Shown here: positions 14,201-29,154 of the stretch, one piece after another
How the letters are laid out: the number at the start of each line of letters is the position of its first letter
Position numbering within the stretch: position 1 is the first letter of the stretch
NCBI GenBank assembly: GCA_040954595.2
Contig: CM082597.2
Span: 1,240,001 to 1,304,000 of the forward strand
Direction of reading: 5' to 3'
Source of the DNA: Balanoglossus misakiensis
Lineage: Eukaryota > Hemichordata
DNA: 64,000 nucleotides
Notes under the pieces: generated by a model
Database searches by the model: none
What the model was told of the DNA's origin: nothing
The model's input: the letters and a program-made list of their open reading frames with translations, nothing else
Position numbers and translations under genes: made by a program

Positions 14201-15189
14201 TAAAAATCTTCACAACGAAGTAAGAGAAATCAAACTCTAGAATTCAGTGGCACTGGGGTGTTACGTGCAAAAGTTTGAGAAACCAGACAACTGTTCTCTC
14301 TCTTACTTTCAACACGTGAATGACTCGTCTCGCAAGAAAAGCGCTTAATCTCATCAAAAGATATGACTGTCATTCAAATCTATTCGATGTTTAGAAACAC
14401 TGAAGGCCATTACTGTGCTTTACCAATTGCAACCACTTTTAAAAGAAACCAAAGTTCTGAATCTCTGCCAATTACAGGCCGTATTCCTCCCGTTGATGAA
14501 ACTTCAGAACAAACGATTATTCGCGTGAAGGGGGATGGATGACGCACGCTGATCTTGAAGGCAGTGTTCCAGTTCTTGCTTCTTGATTTCATACCAGTCA
14601 GGAGCTTAGAACAACATAAGTCTTGACAGCAAAAGCTGATTAAATTGAATGATGATTAATCTGAGCTATTAGAATCCACTTGGAAAATCTCACTTACGCT
14701 CTGGTGAGTCTGCAAACACCTCTCCTGTAAATGGAATCGGCCAGATTTGGCAACAAATTAACTAGAAAGTATCTAAATGAGAATGACCAACCAATCAGCT
14801 CTATGAAAGAAGCTTAGTAGAAAGTTGTTACCAAATCCCTTGGAATGTTGCCAAGATTTGTTTTATCTGACAGAGTCTAGAACACAGAACTTGATAATCT
14901 TCATTAAGGAGTTCTGGGTATTTTCGTCATTTTCTTATCATTGCAGACAAGTGCCAGAAAAGCTTTGGGGGTATAATTTTCATTTTGAAAGATGAACTTT
15001 GCTTTTCAAGTTCTAAAATATCGATGTTAATCTTCAATACTGGTTCTCATCAGTTGTTCTGTAATTGGATGATCATCATTTTTGGGGAGAGAGCAAGAGG
15101 AGAGGTGAACAGATTGAGATTGCTCTTAAACATTTTTCACTTCTTCTGTGATTATCAGAAATACCAGTCTAACTTGACTTGACAATCAT
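8281..15189. other. No supported gene; unique sequence with CpG patches
   Basis: Two strong X-box-like palindromes occur here, GTTGCCATGGTGAC at 9252-9265 and its reverse form ATCACCATGGCAAC at 11799-11812. A TATAAA follows a CpG-poor stretch near 9836. A GC-richer patch spans about 10060-10550 and another about 13690-14180. The plus frame at 12607-12850 has protein-like composition but no matching splice signals. No gene could be built. Confidence 0.45.
9252..9265. promoter_or_regulatory. X-box-like palindrome (RFX motif)
   Basis: GTTGCCATGGTGAC has the two inverted RFX half-sites with the common two-base spacer. It is among the best matches in the window. No adjacent gene was recognised, so function is inferred from the motif only. 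Confidence 0.35.
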
Positions 15190-15214
15190 CCCCCCCCCCC
15201 CCACACACACACAC
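15190..15214. repeat. Poly-C run followed by CA microsatellite
   Basis: About 13 cytosines run directly into an ACACAC tract. This is a simple repeat with no coding content. Confidence 0.95.
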
Positions 15215-16228
15215 TGTCCGGTGGCTGACCTCACCAAACAGGTTTGCAGTCTTATCTCATTTATTTTCTCACAACCTTTTGGACAGCTCCTCATCCAGAC
15301 AACAGATGCCCAACAGGTGTTTCTTTCAATTATGGATCACCTTGTACCCTTCAGAGCATGCAACTTCTAGTTTCAGAGAGTTTAAAATTGGTATAGCAGA
15401 CAAAATAAAGATGTTTTTCAGAAAAAACTCAATGGGTGGTCATTTTCAGCAATTAATCTTAAGACATTTGACACCAAATATTTTACATAAATGTCACAAA
15501 AATTTAAAACAAAAGAGCTGTTATTCTATGCTGATATTTTATCTTTTGAAAAGTATTGAAATGTCTCAGAGTGGTCACCAATAGATCGGATGTTATGTCT
15601 TGGTAATGAAGAACCTTGCTTGGAGACAGATTTTCCCAGAGTTAAAATAAAACACATCAGAAATCTTTCAGAGTGCGTAGACTATACAACTGATATCAGT
15701 ATTTTGCAATTTAAAGGTTCCTTCAGTTATTATATTCTTGGTGAAAAAAATGATGTTTCAGTTCTATCACAGTTACTACAATTATTAAAGTCTACTGAAG
15801 CTCTTCAGTAGAACGATAATCAACTCGACAGGGAACACTTGACTGAAATGAAAGTGGGAATGTTCTGGAGGCAAATATAAGTTGATGCGCGTCAACATCA
15901 TAAACAAAACAGGTGTTGACAGATGTTCCGTCAACTTCTGAGTCCTCGGATTGGTGGAGTTCTCCTGTCCGGCAGATCAGTTACACTAGGCTATTTATGT
16001 TATTTTCCGACAGCAAAGATCATCGGAAGTGGAGGGCACACTTTACGATGATGAATCGCTTCAACTCTGATCTGATCTGACACAGAGGGCTTACTTCCCT
16101 GACCCACGTGGAAATGTGAATGTAAATCTAGAATTGATCAGGGGGCAGTCAAAATACTGTAGTCAAGAAAGAGTCTGTGCCATCAATTTTTGATAGTCAT
16201 GACTTTAAAACCAGAAAAAAATGTTGTT

Positions 16229-16245
16229 ATGATGATGATGATGAA

Positions 16246-16288
<43 letters not shown>
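16229..16288. repeat. ATG/GAT trinucleotide microsatellite
   Basis: About 60 bp of nearly perfect ATG repeats with one AAG interruption. In one plus frame it reads as a methionine run, which is an artefact of the repeat. Confidence 0.97.
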
Positions 16289-16390
16289 CTCATGTTTTTA
16301 ATTATAATGGGTGGTCATTTAGTATGTTTCAATGAGCAGAATAACATAAATGTAATCAAAATACTGGTAAAAGTTAGAGACACTGTCCCT

Positions 16391-16481
16391 TAACACTTCC
16401 ACCCCCAGTTCCCTCTTCAGAGGTCCAACCTTACCATAGGAAACAATAGGGTTGGACTAAACCATGGTGGTGAAAGGGTTA
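16391..16481 (-). mobile_element. MITE family 1 copy (TTAA / CCCTTTCACC ends), reverse orientation
   Basis: This 91-bp element is the reverse complement of the copy at 36588-36678. It ends in GGTGAAAGGGTTA and starts with a decayed TAACACTTCCACCC. The interior has the family's CCATAGGAAACA and GTTGGAC blocks. No coding capacity; presumed non-autonomous DNA element. Confidence 0.75.
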
Positions 16482-19400
16482 CAAGAAGTCCAGAACCAGA
16501 TAGTAGCAACAATTCCCTCTGCAGATCGCTTACAAGTATATACAAGCCAGTACACGTGTAAACCAATACTCCTAACCACATGACACTGCAATATGTTTGA
16601 AAACAGATCGCAAATGTAATATTTTAAAACCAGATAACAAAATTGTTATCTTCTTACAGTGAAAAAGATACATAGGCCATGCGCGCTCAGTTTACAGTGA
16701 AACACAAGCTGGACAATTGAACCTTCAGTCAGGCTAACTTTCCTCATACTGGCCAAATCCCTCTAGAATACAAGCAACACAAACACATGCATACACACAC
16801 AAGCACAGCCCAGCTATGGGTATTCCCTTAAACATATCAAATTCATCACAAATTGAAAGATTCCACACATAGGTATTTATTGCGGCCAGTTGTAGCCACT
16901 TGCTAGCAGTGGGCGATACCAAACAAGAAAGGGGAGGTCAAGTAAACTTTTTGATATATTTCTTGTAATCTATACTAAATAGATGTGTGTGGTTGTAGAC
17001 AAGGTTAATAAATATTAAACTTGAAGTCTTTTTTAGACAGTCTTATGTCTGAAATCACTGACCAATCTTGCCATTCCACAATGCATGAAGTGGGAAGATA
17101 AGTTTCTGAAGAATGAAAAAAGTTTTATATATAAGTATCTCTAGTTGCTTTGATGACTGCACCCCTAGACATACAATCAAATGAAATAATCCTACTAATG
17201 TTATGAAGCACATTCCAATTTGTGAGGCAACAAGGGGTGACAGGCTGTCTTCATCAAGAGCAAGGTGACCTGACCTGATTTCAACTTGACAGTGGTGTAA
17301 TGTCACCGAGAAAGTTTGTGTTGACTGCCTCAAGGCTATGTGCTTGATATCAGCCTATTATTGCTCTCCAAATGTCAACATACAGACCATACCATCTGCT
17401 GATACTTTGTGTCAATGTCAACAAACTTGGGTCTTGTATTGCGAGACGTCTCTCCAGGCCAAAATTCCTGCTCCGCAATCCATAAAATGCTGACACCCCA
17501 GACCGGCTAATTCCCAGTTTATTTTTAGAATAAACCGTATCATCTCAATGAAAAATAAAACCGTAATCATTTGAACAATTTCATTAAGACAGCATGGATT
17601 AGAGAGACCAAACTCGCAAAGACAAGGGATGGGCTAGCTTTGATTGACAGGGGCTGTGTCGTTACCGACTGTGCTTCTAAACGTATCCCTTCTTATTTCC
17701 ATAGGCTAACACACCACTGGTTCCACAGATCCTTACTTGGAGCTTAAACTTGTCAACAAACAAACAAAACAAATATTACTTTTTATTGACAAATACAAAC
17801 ACAAACACAAAACACTAACAAACAAATGGGGAAGATGGTTTCATGTCGTAAGGCTCTCCAACTTAAAATGGCCAATTGTGAACTTCAATAGCATGTCGAT
17901 CTGTTTTTCAAAAGCACCTCCATGTACCTGGCCCTACATATTCCAAAACACATCCTTCATTCTGGACAACACTTCCACATATGCACACTTTCAAAGGGGC
18001 AAGGCTGATGTTTACTGAAGAATGCTAGGTCTAATATTTACACCTGTACCCTGGCTTTGAAAGGATGTTGCATAGCTTTGATGGCATGCTTCACATGTTT
18101 TCTGTAAAAGCTGATGGCCGTAACCTACTCAGCCACAGAAAATGGATGTGGACGGACAAAAGAGAGGCTCGCGGTTCCTTCACATCCTTTGTACAAACAT
18201 GGTGGGCTTGCCATTTCGTTTTGATTTGCATGAGTTCACATGGTACACCTGTCTTGCCCACAGCCAATGACACTGTACAAGTGTCAGACAAATGGATTGC
18301 TTGGTTTATTTGAGTAAAACTTCATTCAAGAGCAGTGCAAATATTGCAGGCCCTTGTCAATCATTACAACCACTATTGTACACTGCCCTCTATGTTCATA
18401 CATTCGAACCTGAAGCTATTCCATATAACTGAAACAATTTCCAGTTTCTGGCACATGTTCTGTACTTAATACTTTTTATTGCAAACCTCAGGACCAAAAT
18501 GAACTAAACATCCCAATCTCCTCAGTACTCAACTATCATCATCAACTTTCACAGATGTTTTTTACCATCTTTTTCTTCACTGTCACTGAACTCAGCACAT
18601 TTTCACCAACCTCTTAAGAATCGCCGGACAAAAAAAAGATGGCCGCCATGTAACAGGTGATGGGTTCACTGACCGATAATTCTATTGAAACACACCACTC
18701 ACATCCTTGACATCCTTATCTCATCAAAACTCTCACAAATTTACAAACTTTTGTAACTTTTCGGAGAAAAGCCCGTTCCTTGTGAGCCACACAGATTAAC
18801 TTCCCACCACACAAAAGAAACGGACCAAAATAATCATTCGATATTACATAATATGAAAACCCGGCCACAAATTCTGCGTTTCAGACAAATCCGACATTGT
18901 TTTCATTGTTTATAAACTATCCTCTTATCTACTTATCTTAAGACTACCTTCTTCAACAACTGTCGAAAGTGCAGATTTTGCAAACAGCTGTGTTACTACA
19001 TGTGAGAATATTTTGACCCACAAGATGTGCACGGTTACATATTGAATTTGATCAAACATAAAAAAGATTGATTACAAAATTATAAAAAATCCCCCACAAA
19101 CTTAAAAAGTCGTTTTTTTCACACACAATAGCTGTTATTTAGAAGATCACTATCACTGGGTCCAATAAAGAAACAAACAGTTGGCACAACTCCAAAGTTT
19201 TCGAACAAAAGATGGGATTTGCAGTGTCCAACTGTGGAAGATTGGCAATTTCAACAGATTTGACGACAAATGTGTCAATGGACGCACGTGTACATAGCTG
19301 GAGGACTTTTGCCAGAGGTGGAAGCGAGAGCATCATACCGTCTTCTCTCCACTTCTCTGGCAGCCGGAATTTCACATTCTCAATTCCAACTTGCAAACTA

Positions 19401-22400
19401 GTTTATTGGACGTTGCAAGTTTCTGAACAGCAGTTATCCATGGACACAATTACATGTCAGAGACATGTGGGAAAATATCTTTGTTTTCATGCCATAATTC
19501 TTTTTTAGAAAACAACAAACTAACAAAAATATGTTCACAAACCTCAAAAAGGTCTTCTCTCCATGATGCCAACAAATTTCCAAATGTTTTCTCGGAATCT
19601 GTACCAGTCTGCAAACTATCTGCAATTAAACAGAGACCAGTAACAAACATGAATGAAGTTTATAAAGATGTAACATACCAAAAGAAATCAATCATCAATG
19701 AACTATTTCTCTGTATTACCCATGTGAGAAAAGTAGGTTATCTCAGTGTTGGAAGCAGACTTTGTTCTATACTGCGTTTGAGAAACAATTCTCAAGTGAA
19801 CGGGCAGCAGACCTATTATGAGTCAAACCTTAGACATACTTTTTAAAATATTTTCACTGTCTTTAGGGACTACTCCATCTCTCGCAAAGCTGGAGAGGTC
19901 GAACATGAACGGTAATTATGAGAGCAAAATAGAAATGGATGATAAGGCCAACGAGTGTGACGTGCACCAGAGGTTCCAACTATGCATTAGATTGTAATTT
20001 TATAATCATCACCTCTGCTGCCCTTCAGTGCAAAACTGCATGTGCCGTGGGGCTTTCATGAATTTTTCATGCTTCGGTTCTGAGCTTTTCGTTGCTGTTG
20101 GGAACTCGGAAACATTTAGTGGCTAATATACATGTACAGGAATATATATTTAGCACCATCAACCACCCCTACCACCACAAAACTTGGGTCAGTCCATCCT
20201 TTGTTTCCAAAGATGACACTGGACCAACATACAGGAAAGGGGGGTCTGATTCTCAGAATGAATCAAGCTAATTTAAAACCCCAGCATCTTTTACCGGAAA
20301 TCTCTGACATCATCACAGAAGTACACACTCATTCAGTCATCATTTTAAATGCACTAGCTGTTATCAATAAGTCAAAAATCACTGAAATAATATTAAGTTT
20401 GATATCTTAAAAGACAAAAGAACCATAAATATATTAGAACACACTGGTAGAAAATGCACTATACTGCATACCCTGCAGCATAACAATACAATTGTATGAT
20501 TATTAATTTCCCCAAGGCACTACGCACATCGTCTTCCACATGACCTGACCACTCCAAGCAAAAACAAGACTTGACATATTGAACCAGAGGCTTACAAAAT
20601 CAAAACTCTAGGGATTCAATATTCTAGGTGAAAAAATGAAGCCAATTTGTCCTACTCAAGTGATACAAATCCAACCACAGATTCCATATATTCTTTCTAG
20701 ATTTTTTCACTGTACATATCGAATGCAATTGATAATCAATTATTTGTTTTAGAAAACATAATTTGTCACACCTGAATCGCAGATCTATAAACTAAATATA
20801 AACTCACATGCTGCAATTTAAATACTGTCTGCAATAGATCATACCTTTGTTGTTTTCAATGATGCCAAACTATATTTTACTTGTTGGAAACAAGAGAGGA
20901 GGAAAGTCTACAGTTTTACTTCCAGGATGTAGCGAACTTAATGACGTAATCAGAATTTAAACAGTAAGCCTTGCATTCATTCATATTCATTTGGAAGAGA
21001 TAAGAAAGATTTTTCGTGAATGATCTACCACTTGTGCATACAGGTCCTTACATGTATATATGGTAATTGATTAGCCTGCAGCTAGAAACTGATAAATAAT
21101 AGCTTAATCTGCCTCCATTTGCAGATTAACGTAAAAAAAAGTTTTCAGGAAAAAAGGTACAGTATCGGATTTGACAATGGCCTCAGGCAGTACAGTGCTG
21201 CACATGAAAATCCACTAAATGAATCAAAGGTTTAACCTGTATTAGGGAGATTACGACAGATAAATATTCAATACTCCAGAAAAGCATAGGTGGGTTCACC
21301 CCCGCATCCAAGTAAAATCCTCCAATTTGGCATACAAAAGACATAAGAATGCCTTAAACTGTTTCTGAAAATAGGGGCTGTGGGTGTTATAGCCTGCAGT
21401 GTTGGAGTCATCTGAGCCATCAATTATGATCATTTCTGTGAAAACGGTGTACACGGTTTCATGTGCTGATTATTTCCCCTGAAGCCTCCGGCAAGAATAT
21501 AATCACACAGATTGCACATACACAGAGAGTGGAGGCATGTAACAGATTCATTCCAGACAGTATACAATTGTCAGAGGCTGCTGTTTGCAGTAATTATTAA
21601 AAGTATTAGCGTTATTTCAGGATATCAGAATACAATCCTATAGAAATACAAAAACATGTAACAGACTAAAATTGATTATCATAAGATGTGTATTAAGTAG
21701 AAAAAATCTAGCCTGCACGATTAAAAACACATCAGTTGTCTATACAAATGATAGTTTTGTGAATAAAAACAAGTCAGGCCTGTGAACTATTGAAATAAGA
21801 GCATTGGAACTGGTCTCAACTCGTTCATAAAATTTACACTTGATTTATGTTTATGTCAAAGAGATTCATATGAGTATATACTGTTTGGTTAAAGTAACTC
21901 TGGAAATGAGACCAACGTGATGGCAGTAGGTAAGATGACAGAATCAACTTCATTTCACTTAGCATTAATTTCCTTGACTTTCACGACGACAAAGCAAACG
22001 AGAGACTCTCTTGACAGAAATGCGCGTAGTACGCACAGGTGAATTACGCATCGACGATGAGTGCATTTGTTCGCCATGAAATATGAATGAGACTTCTTAA
22101 TTACATGTCGAGTCCTACTTATGGTTTTACTTTTTCTTTTGTTCACTTTGTAAATTATTCAACAAATTTGTGGTCGCAAATTATTTTGATCATAAATAGT
22201 TAATTGACCTGTCCTTACAGAAACTTCACTCATACTGACATACATAGAGTTTCTGGAGAGACAAATGTATAATTTTCGCGAATCAAACCTAATACAAATT
22301 AAATGTAAAATCACTGTGAAGTTGACAGCTTTTAAATTCTACAATTTCCAGAAATGCATCTGAAACATATTAAATCTTCATGACAATAAACAGTTTCAAC

Positions 22401-25400
22401 TTTGGCTGTGCATCGTACTGGAAACATGATTTTGATGTATCTGGGTTGGCCTACCAACGCACAGCCGAGACTGAATCACAGGTCGTCAGTCAGCATTGAA
22501 CAGAGAACAATGCAATGCTTTGTTCAAATACCATCACGGAGACACCACACTAACAATATGTACTCAACAGAATTAACTATAAACTCACTCACCTCAGTTC
22601 AAAAATCAAAACATTTTCAGCATTTTTCATGATTTTTGGGATATAAAACTGTCCTTCATTGCATGACAATCATCAAATGAATATGCACAAAATTCAACAA
22701 CTGATGTCAAAAATATTACTCATATTGTCAAAAATCAAACTAATATTGTCTGACTTCAAAAATCGAGATCTGACTTCACACAACAAAGGATGATTAAAAC
22801 AAAATAATCTGGTGCATCGACATAGATAGATGAATTGGTGAAAAAAGACTTACATGGAACGGGCGGGCACACGGCAGTCCAGACAACCTTTGATAACACA
22901 ATAACCCTCTCAACTAAAACCCAGAGAAAGCAGGGGAACAACTTTAGATGGAATGATTCACTGATTCTAACATCCAGTCATCTGTGTCCACCATGACTGC
23001 CGTCTCCCTAATGGCTCATTCCCAACAAAACCTCAGCCGCTCGGCCATCAATCAAATCGAACTCCGCTAATGCTAATCAGATTAATTATTCATGTTTAAT
23101 CTCTCATGGAACTTTCACTTATATGGAATATCAACACTCCTAATGTTTCTTTTGTTTCGTAGAAAACAAAAGAGGATTCTTTTACCATGTCTCATCTCCA
23201 TGGTACTCATCATCACTGCTGCCATGGAAACAAAACATTTCATTCAAACATCCGTCTTTGCTCAGATGTTGATTTAGCAAGACGATAAACAAGTGTTGCT
23301 AGAAGGATTATGTATACATTGCCTCTGAGGCAAGGGTTAACATATCATCCCTACTCAGAAAGATAACTGGCCACTTAATTAATCATTGCCATAATTAGCG
23401 AATTATCATCACACCATCAGAAACTTGCATAATTAATCCAAATGATAAGAAACTTTAGATGAAAGAATTCATCTCCTGTATTGGGGATAAATATGAAGTA
23501 TCATCTTCTGCCTCCTTTCTATCTTTGTGTCTGTCACTCTGTGTGTTTCCATTGTCTGTCTCACAAGTACAAACAATTTCATAAAAGGAAATGCTATAAC
23601 TGATTGAAGTATTTCTTAAACTATTACAAAACAGAAAATGAAGACGCAACATTACTTAATATTATAACCCACATTGACTCTCCTTAAGACAATTTCATGA
23701 AGTGTACAGAATAAGAATCATTACCTGGGTTGATGTGTTAGAAAAGAATTTATCGTATGTGACAGTGTTAATGGAACACACACAGGACCATTTTTGGTGA
23801 CGAATTTTCCATTTTAAGTTTCACATGACACCTTTTCTTATCAAGAAAAATGTGTCAATTTGGTAAATTTGCAACATTGTGACCATAATCAACTTATAAT
23901 TATGACTATCATATTGTTTCCAATCCCAAAGGACCAATTCATCAACCCTGCATCACCTTGCATGAGAATGGCAACCCATCATTCGCACTGGGAAAATGGG
24001 AATTTTGCGTTCAGCAAGCTGTCCCTCCTCTTCCGTGGATAAATAATCCATGTGACAGCCTGACAGGCGACACTGAAGTTTCTTAAAAGTAATTTATCTA
24101 AAGCCCAGGAAATTGTCTTTGTTCTTCCTAACAAAGCCTGCAAATCGACGGTCTTATTCCGGTCAATTACGTCGCAGACTGCAATCCAGCAAAATTACAA
24201 AAAGAGACCAAAACTTATAGTATATTATGGGTCAAATATCTAAATTGCATATTGCGAATGTCATTTTTACCATGCCCATTTTTCATGTTCCGGTAACCTC
24301 ATAAATTATCCACACGCACTTTTGTGTGCTGAATACAAAGAGTCTTACTAGCGGCATAGGCTTTCCATTGGATGGAAGTAGGTTCAGTGAAACTAGGAGG
24401 ATAAGCTTCATACATGGTTTATGACAAAATTGTCATTTCCAAGTTCAATGCTTCTCTGTACAGAAAATGCGAGAAAGGTTTTACTGAATTGGGCTTTTTT
24501 GGTCTGTACAGTATTCCGACTTCAAATTGTTTAAATGCTGACATACTTTGTCCCTGTTCTATAAATTATTGTTATGTACAGTAGATGTAACATCTACCAT
24601 GGGATCCGGACAGGATGGCAAAATTAGCCAAAACACACTTACAGAAAAAAGTTTCCAACCTATAACTTAGAACACTAATATATTTTAAATAATACTAATC
24701 AAGTATATAATTACACAAATGTGCAAGTACAGGCTTTTATGATAATTGAATGTGATAGAAATCGATTCATGGCATGGGAAAGAGACGGATGATAATATAA
24801 TCCACGACTTAATGACAGGATCCATTTTCAGATTACCTGAAAATCAAATTGGAGGAAATGACTGAGGCCAGTAATCTGTATATGATAAATGGCTCATGAT
24901 AAATGCTTTGTTCTATTAAAGACTTGTAATGCAACATCAAAATAGAAATTTTCGAGGACAGTTTCCATGGTAATTACCTATAAAACTTGGGAAGGAGCGT
25001 TTGCTGTTATCCTATGTACCATCTATGCTAAACATATGGAATGCACTTTGGAACTGAAAATTAATGTTGCAGAAACTGAAATGGGTCTTTGTTTTTTGGT
25101 GCATTCATAATAAAAAGTTTATTAGTATACCAGAGCCTTCAAAATCTCAATACATGTATGTGATACCATCTACCATGGTAAACACTTTTTCTGGTAATGC
25201 AAGCTTATCCAGGGAGATGTTTTCCTAGCGAAACACACATGTCACCGGTATTTGCATGACTCAAACTCGTGCATTTGGGTGGCCACTTAGAAGCCACAAC
25301 AAGCAGACATCGAGTCTTTAATGGAATCGAGCCAGGACCGAACAGACTATAAAACCTGCTACATTTTCTGACAAATGGAGCGTAAAGTCAAGTATGTGTA

Positions 25401-25588
25401 CCGTTCATGAAGTGCATTTCTGAGGGTTTTAGTGATTGACTATATATGACATCATCGCAAGCTTTTACTTACTCACAAGCCATGTTACTTTGAACTTTTT
25501 TACACAAAATGCACACATCTCTGCAAGATTTATTAACCTTTCCGGCAAACTGATACAAAAGGTTGAAATTCATAGGGAATCCATAATT
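16482..25588. other. No supported gene; includes homeodomain-motif-rich stretches
   Basis: No exon chain could be built. The minus frame at 19139-19396 is protein-like but isolated. The stretch 22950-23460 is dense in TAAT/ATTA cores. X-box-like sites are at 23218-23231 and 24961-24974. A perfect palindrome GTAGATGT-A-ACATCTAC lies at 24581-24597. The rest is AT-rich unique sequence. Confidence 0.45.
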
Positions 25589-25676
25589 TAACCCTTTCAC
25601 CATCTTGGTTTGATCCAAATCCATTGTTTCCTATGGTAAAGTTGGACGTCTACACAGGAAATAGGGGTGAAAGGTA
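25589..25676 (+). mobile_element. MITE family 1 copy (TTAA / CCCTTTCACC ends)
   Basis: An 88-bp element starting TAACCCTTTCACC after a T, with the family interior (CCTATGGTAAAGTTGGAC) and ending GGGGTGAAAGGTA. The 5' TTAA is intact and the 3' end has decayed. No coding capacity. Confidence 0.75.
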
Positions 25677-28600
25677 GTTGGTTTTATAAGTTCAGATATC
25701 TTAAACGAGAAATCTTCCTGAAAATAATTAGGTGACAATTTCTGAAACAGATTACAAGAAACAAATAAATGCCCTGGGAATGTATTATTCAAAAGTCATT
25801 GTCAAACATTACTTTTTCTCCGGCATAATCACCCAAAGTCCTTTCTCTATTAGATTTAAACAAGTTGTTCTCTTCTGCAATATCAACCCATAATTTATTC
25901 ATGACTGGCTGTCGTGTTCAAATGGAGTGGTATAACACCTTCATTTATGGTGGGATTTTTGAGTGTGAATAAATTACAATACACCTGACTTCTGGCATAT
26001 TGTTTGGAAACTGAACTATTTAGAATGGTTCTCCACGTTGTAAAATTGACACATGCAGACTCTTTACGTTCCACAGTCAACTTTAACTTAACTTCAATTT
26101 TCCATACCATACTGGAAAGTTTTCATGTATTCTCAGCCCCCAATGGAAACAAGAGATGGTGCAGGGTTTAGACATTTTCACAAATTTTCCTGATACATTA
26201 GAAATATGTCAGTCAATGATCAGGTTACCAATTCATTACCATCACAGTGTCATTCTTAATGTAGATTTAATGTCTCTATTAAAACTAAAGTGATTAATGA
26301 AATACTAAAGATTTTCCAGACACATGCACACACCGACAGATAGACAGATAGATGAGAGACTGATGTTGTCTGACCCCATGAGGTCCTCTGGCCATCAAAT
26401 TAGATGAAACACAGCATCTAATGCCATCATAATACATGTACAGATCATTATTTTATGGTTTCATACAGAATATGACTAAAATGTCAGACAACTGAAGTAA
26501 GGATATAAAACATCGGGTATAACAGCTAGCAGACATTGCATGTCGATGGTTTGGATGAAATAGACAGTGTGTGTAACATCACACTCGCAACAAAATTGGT
26601 ACTGGAACAATATACAGCAGTGCATATGAGTTCTAGATTTCAAATTCTGTGCCAACTGAAGGACTTGCATGTATTTTCAATAGAGTAGCTGTTTTGCTTC
26701 TCAGCTGTACTCATTAATTCTGAGTGGCTACACACAATGGCAGTGGGTGTGGTTCTTCAATTAACAATCAGAAGCGAAATACATTTAAATTGTTTTCCTG
26801 CATGTATACTAGCATAATGTACAGTTTAGGACACATTAACAATGTCGAAATTAGTATTAAATTAGGAAGCTCACTATGGTATACACACAGCTATGATTTT
26901 TTTCAACTTTCATCCAGTTGAGCTAGGTCTAAACAAACTTTTTATTCTCCTATTACCATGACGCATTCAACTCATTGTAATTTTCGATCTCATGGCTAAT
27001 CTTTTCTTTACCCAATTTGGCTGTCAAAGTCATCTACCACTGTTGTCTCACCGAAATCTCATTCGGCTCTGAATCGCGAAACATGACCGCAGAAAGCAGA
27101 TGGCACTGCTGACTTTTATCGCGAAACTATGAATTGGCCAGCAGAAAATTGCCGTCAAAACTCTCACCAACAGCTCTGTGCCATGTGATTGATGAGTATT
27201 CCGTGTGAGCCCCACACCTCATGGGACCACTCCAGACAATGGATGAAATTCCTGCTTTCGATGAATTTGCACATAGAGTAAAAAAGCGAACATCGCAAAA
27301 GCACCCCGAAAAGCACGTCAGCCAAATCACCACCATTGAGATGACCGTAACCGATAACAATAATTTCCACTGGGAATGATCCATCTGTCTCGCTATTTAG
27401 CAATCGCTGGCCTCGCCAGCCCCTTTCATTTTTTGGTATCGATGTCCGTAATGGATGACAGCCATTAAGTAATTAACTCAAAACAAAGGAATTCTTTAAC
27501 ATTCTAGCAGAGGAATGTCTGCGTGGTTGCTGTAAATCAGAATCTTTCCTGTCTACGTTTACAAAACATCTTTGATTCCTCGATGTTTTTCTATCAAAAA
27601 CTGAACCATTAATTCATTTTGACCTAGGGTAATTTGCGATTATTGCAACCAGTCAAACAGTTTCAAAAGACACGCATCTTTCAAGTGACACAATTTACGG
27701 GCTGTGTATGAGACAGTTGTCCCTTCCTGTCTCATTTCTTCAAATCAAAAAGCGGATTTGGAAAATTTTAACAAAGGGAATTCACGCATCACAGTACCAA
27801 ATTTACCAGACTTCTGGTATAGTACCATCTGAAATGACTCTGTCCCCTTGAGGAAGGCCGGTGTTGCATGAAGTCAGAGAGTGATAGGGATGAAATCCTC
27901 TTATTGGCGACTGAAGATCACCACGTCCCCGGGCAGTGACAATGTTCTATTTTGTCAAGTGTCCAAAATGGGCGGGTGACATCACATGTACCATCTAAAC
28001 TTGTTTGCGATGTGTACATACATGAAGGCTTGGTTTCATCTTTAACTACCCGGTAATTATTTTCAAGGTTTTTATTCCTTTTTGTTCACTGAAACATCAC
28101 ACATCATTTTTCTTTCTCAACTAAGCATCACAGAACAAGTTTCTGAATATGTTTCCTCTGTGAAATTAAAAAGGTTTCCCCTGTACCAATTGACTGCAGA
28201 AAATGGTCCCAGTTATGACGGCCGCTATACATTGATCTAGACAGGAATACCTGGTAGGTCCCATAGCGGCTCATTATCTAGATACAGGGTTTAGGGCCTT
28301 TTGGGGTGGTCCAAATGCCTGCAGCCATGAGCCGTGTTCAATTTTACCTGTAACAATCTCTAAGTGTCCGAATCATAGAGAGTGCACCATCCATTCAAGT
28401 TTAAGTACCCACTCTGGAATGTTGTGAATTTGTTTTCCACGGATTTCAAGCCTTCAGCCGGAGCCATTGTTAGACACTCACATGCATTCACACACAAATA
28501 AACTCTTTGTTTTCCCTCAACATTTTAGAAAGCTTCCATTGGGAGTTAAATAGTCAGGGAGTGGATTCCTGTCCGTGGTGGTCTGTAGAGGTGTTGGAAA

Positions 28601-29154
28601 TTACCTATAGTTAAAGAATACCAGAACGTAAAACGCTTCCACATATTTCCATCGTGTGGTCTATGAGTATCATGGGACATTACTGAAAAAGAAATTCTAC
28701 AAAAGAAAAGTAAAACTGACCACAATTATGTACCAGTTCACATACTTGTAGTAACAATCTTTAGAACCAGCCAACTTATACATAAAAGACATCAAATCAG
28801 ACGCACTTGATCATGGATAACTAGAAGAAAACCAATTTTACAGATCCATAAAATAATTGTTTCCTCGTTTTATGAGAAGATAATTAAGCCATTCCAGTCA
28901 AAAATGAGATGTTATCGCTGATGGAAATATGTTTTAGATACTGTCAGGGAATGACAAGAGTAGAATTATTTCTGAAGAAACATTAAAATCAATAAATAAC
29001 AACGATTATTAGTGTCCCTTGAAGTCTGATGTCACATCTGTCTGTGAAATGTGGACACGAGACGTCTGGTATATGAGTCATACTTTCCACCAAGTAGTTT
29101 TATGACTATCGTGAAATCCTTTTGACGTTTATGGTACGGTAATGATACAGTCTC
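25677..29154. other. No supported gene
   Basis: AT-rich unique sequence with a short GATA/GACA simple repeat near 26335-26355. A small inverted repeat GCCGCTAT/ATAGCGGC (28221-28228 and 28263-28270) encloses about 34 bp. Minus-strand frames near 27130-27400 have a hydrophobic start but no splice or homology support. Confidence 0.45.

Noticed and set aside
16190-16393. Methionine-rich frame
   Set aside because: It is the translation of an ATG microsatellite.
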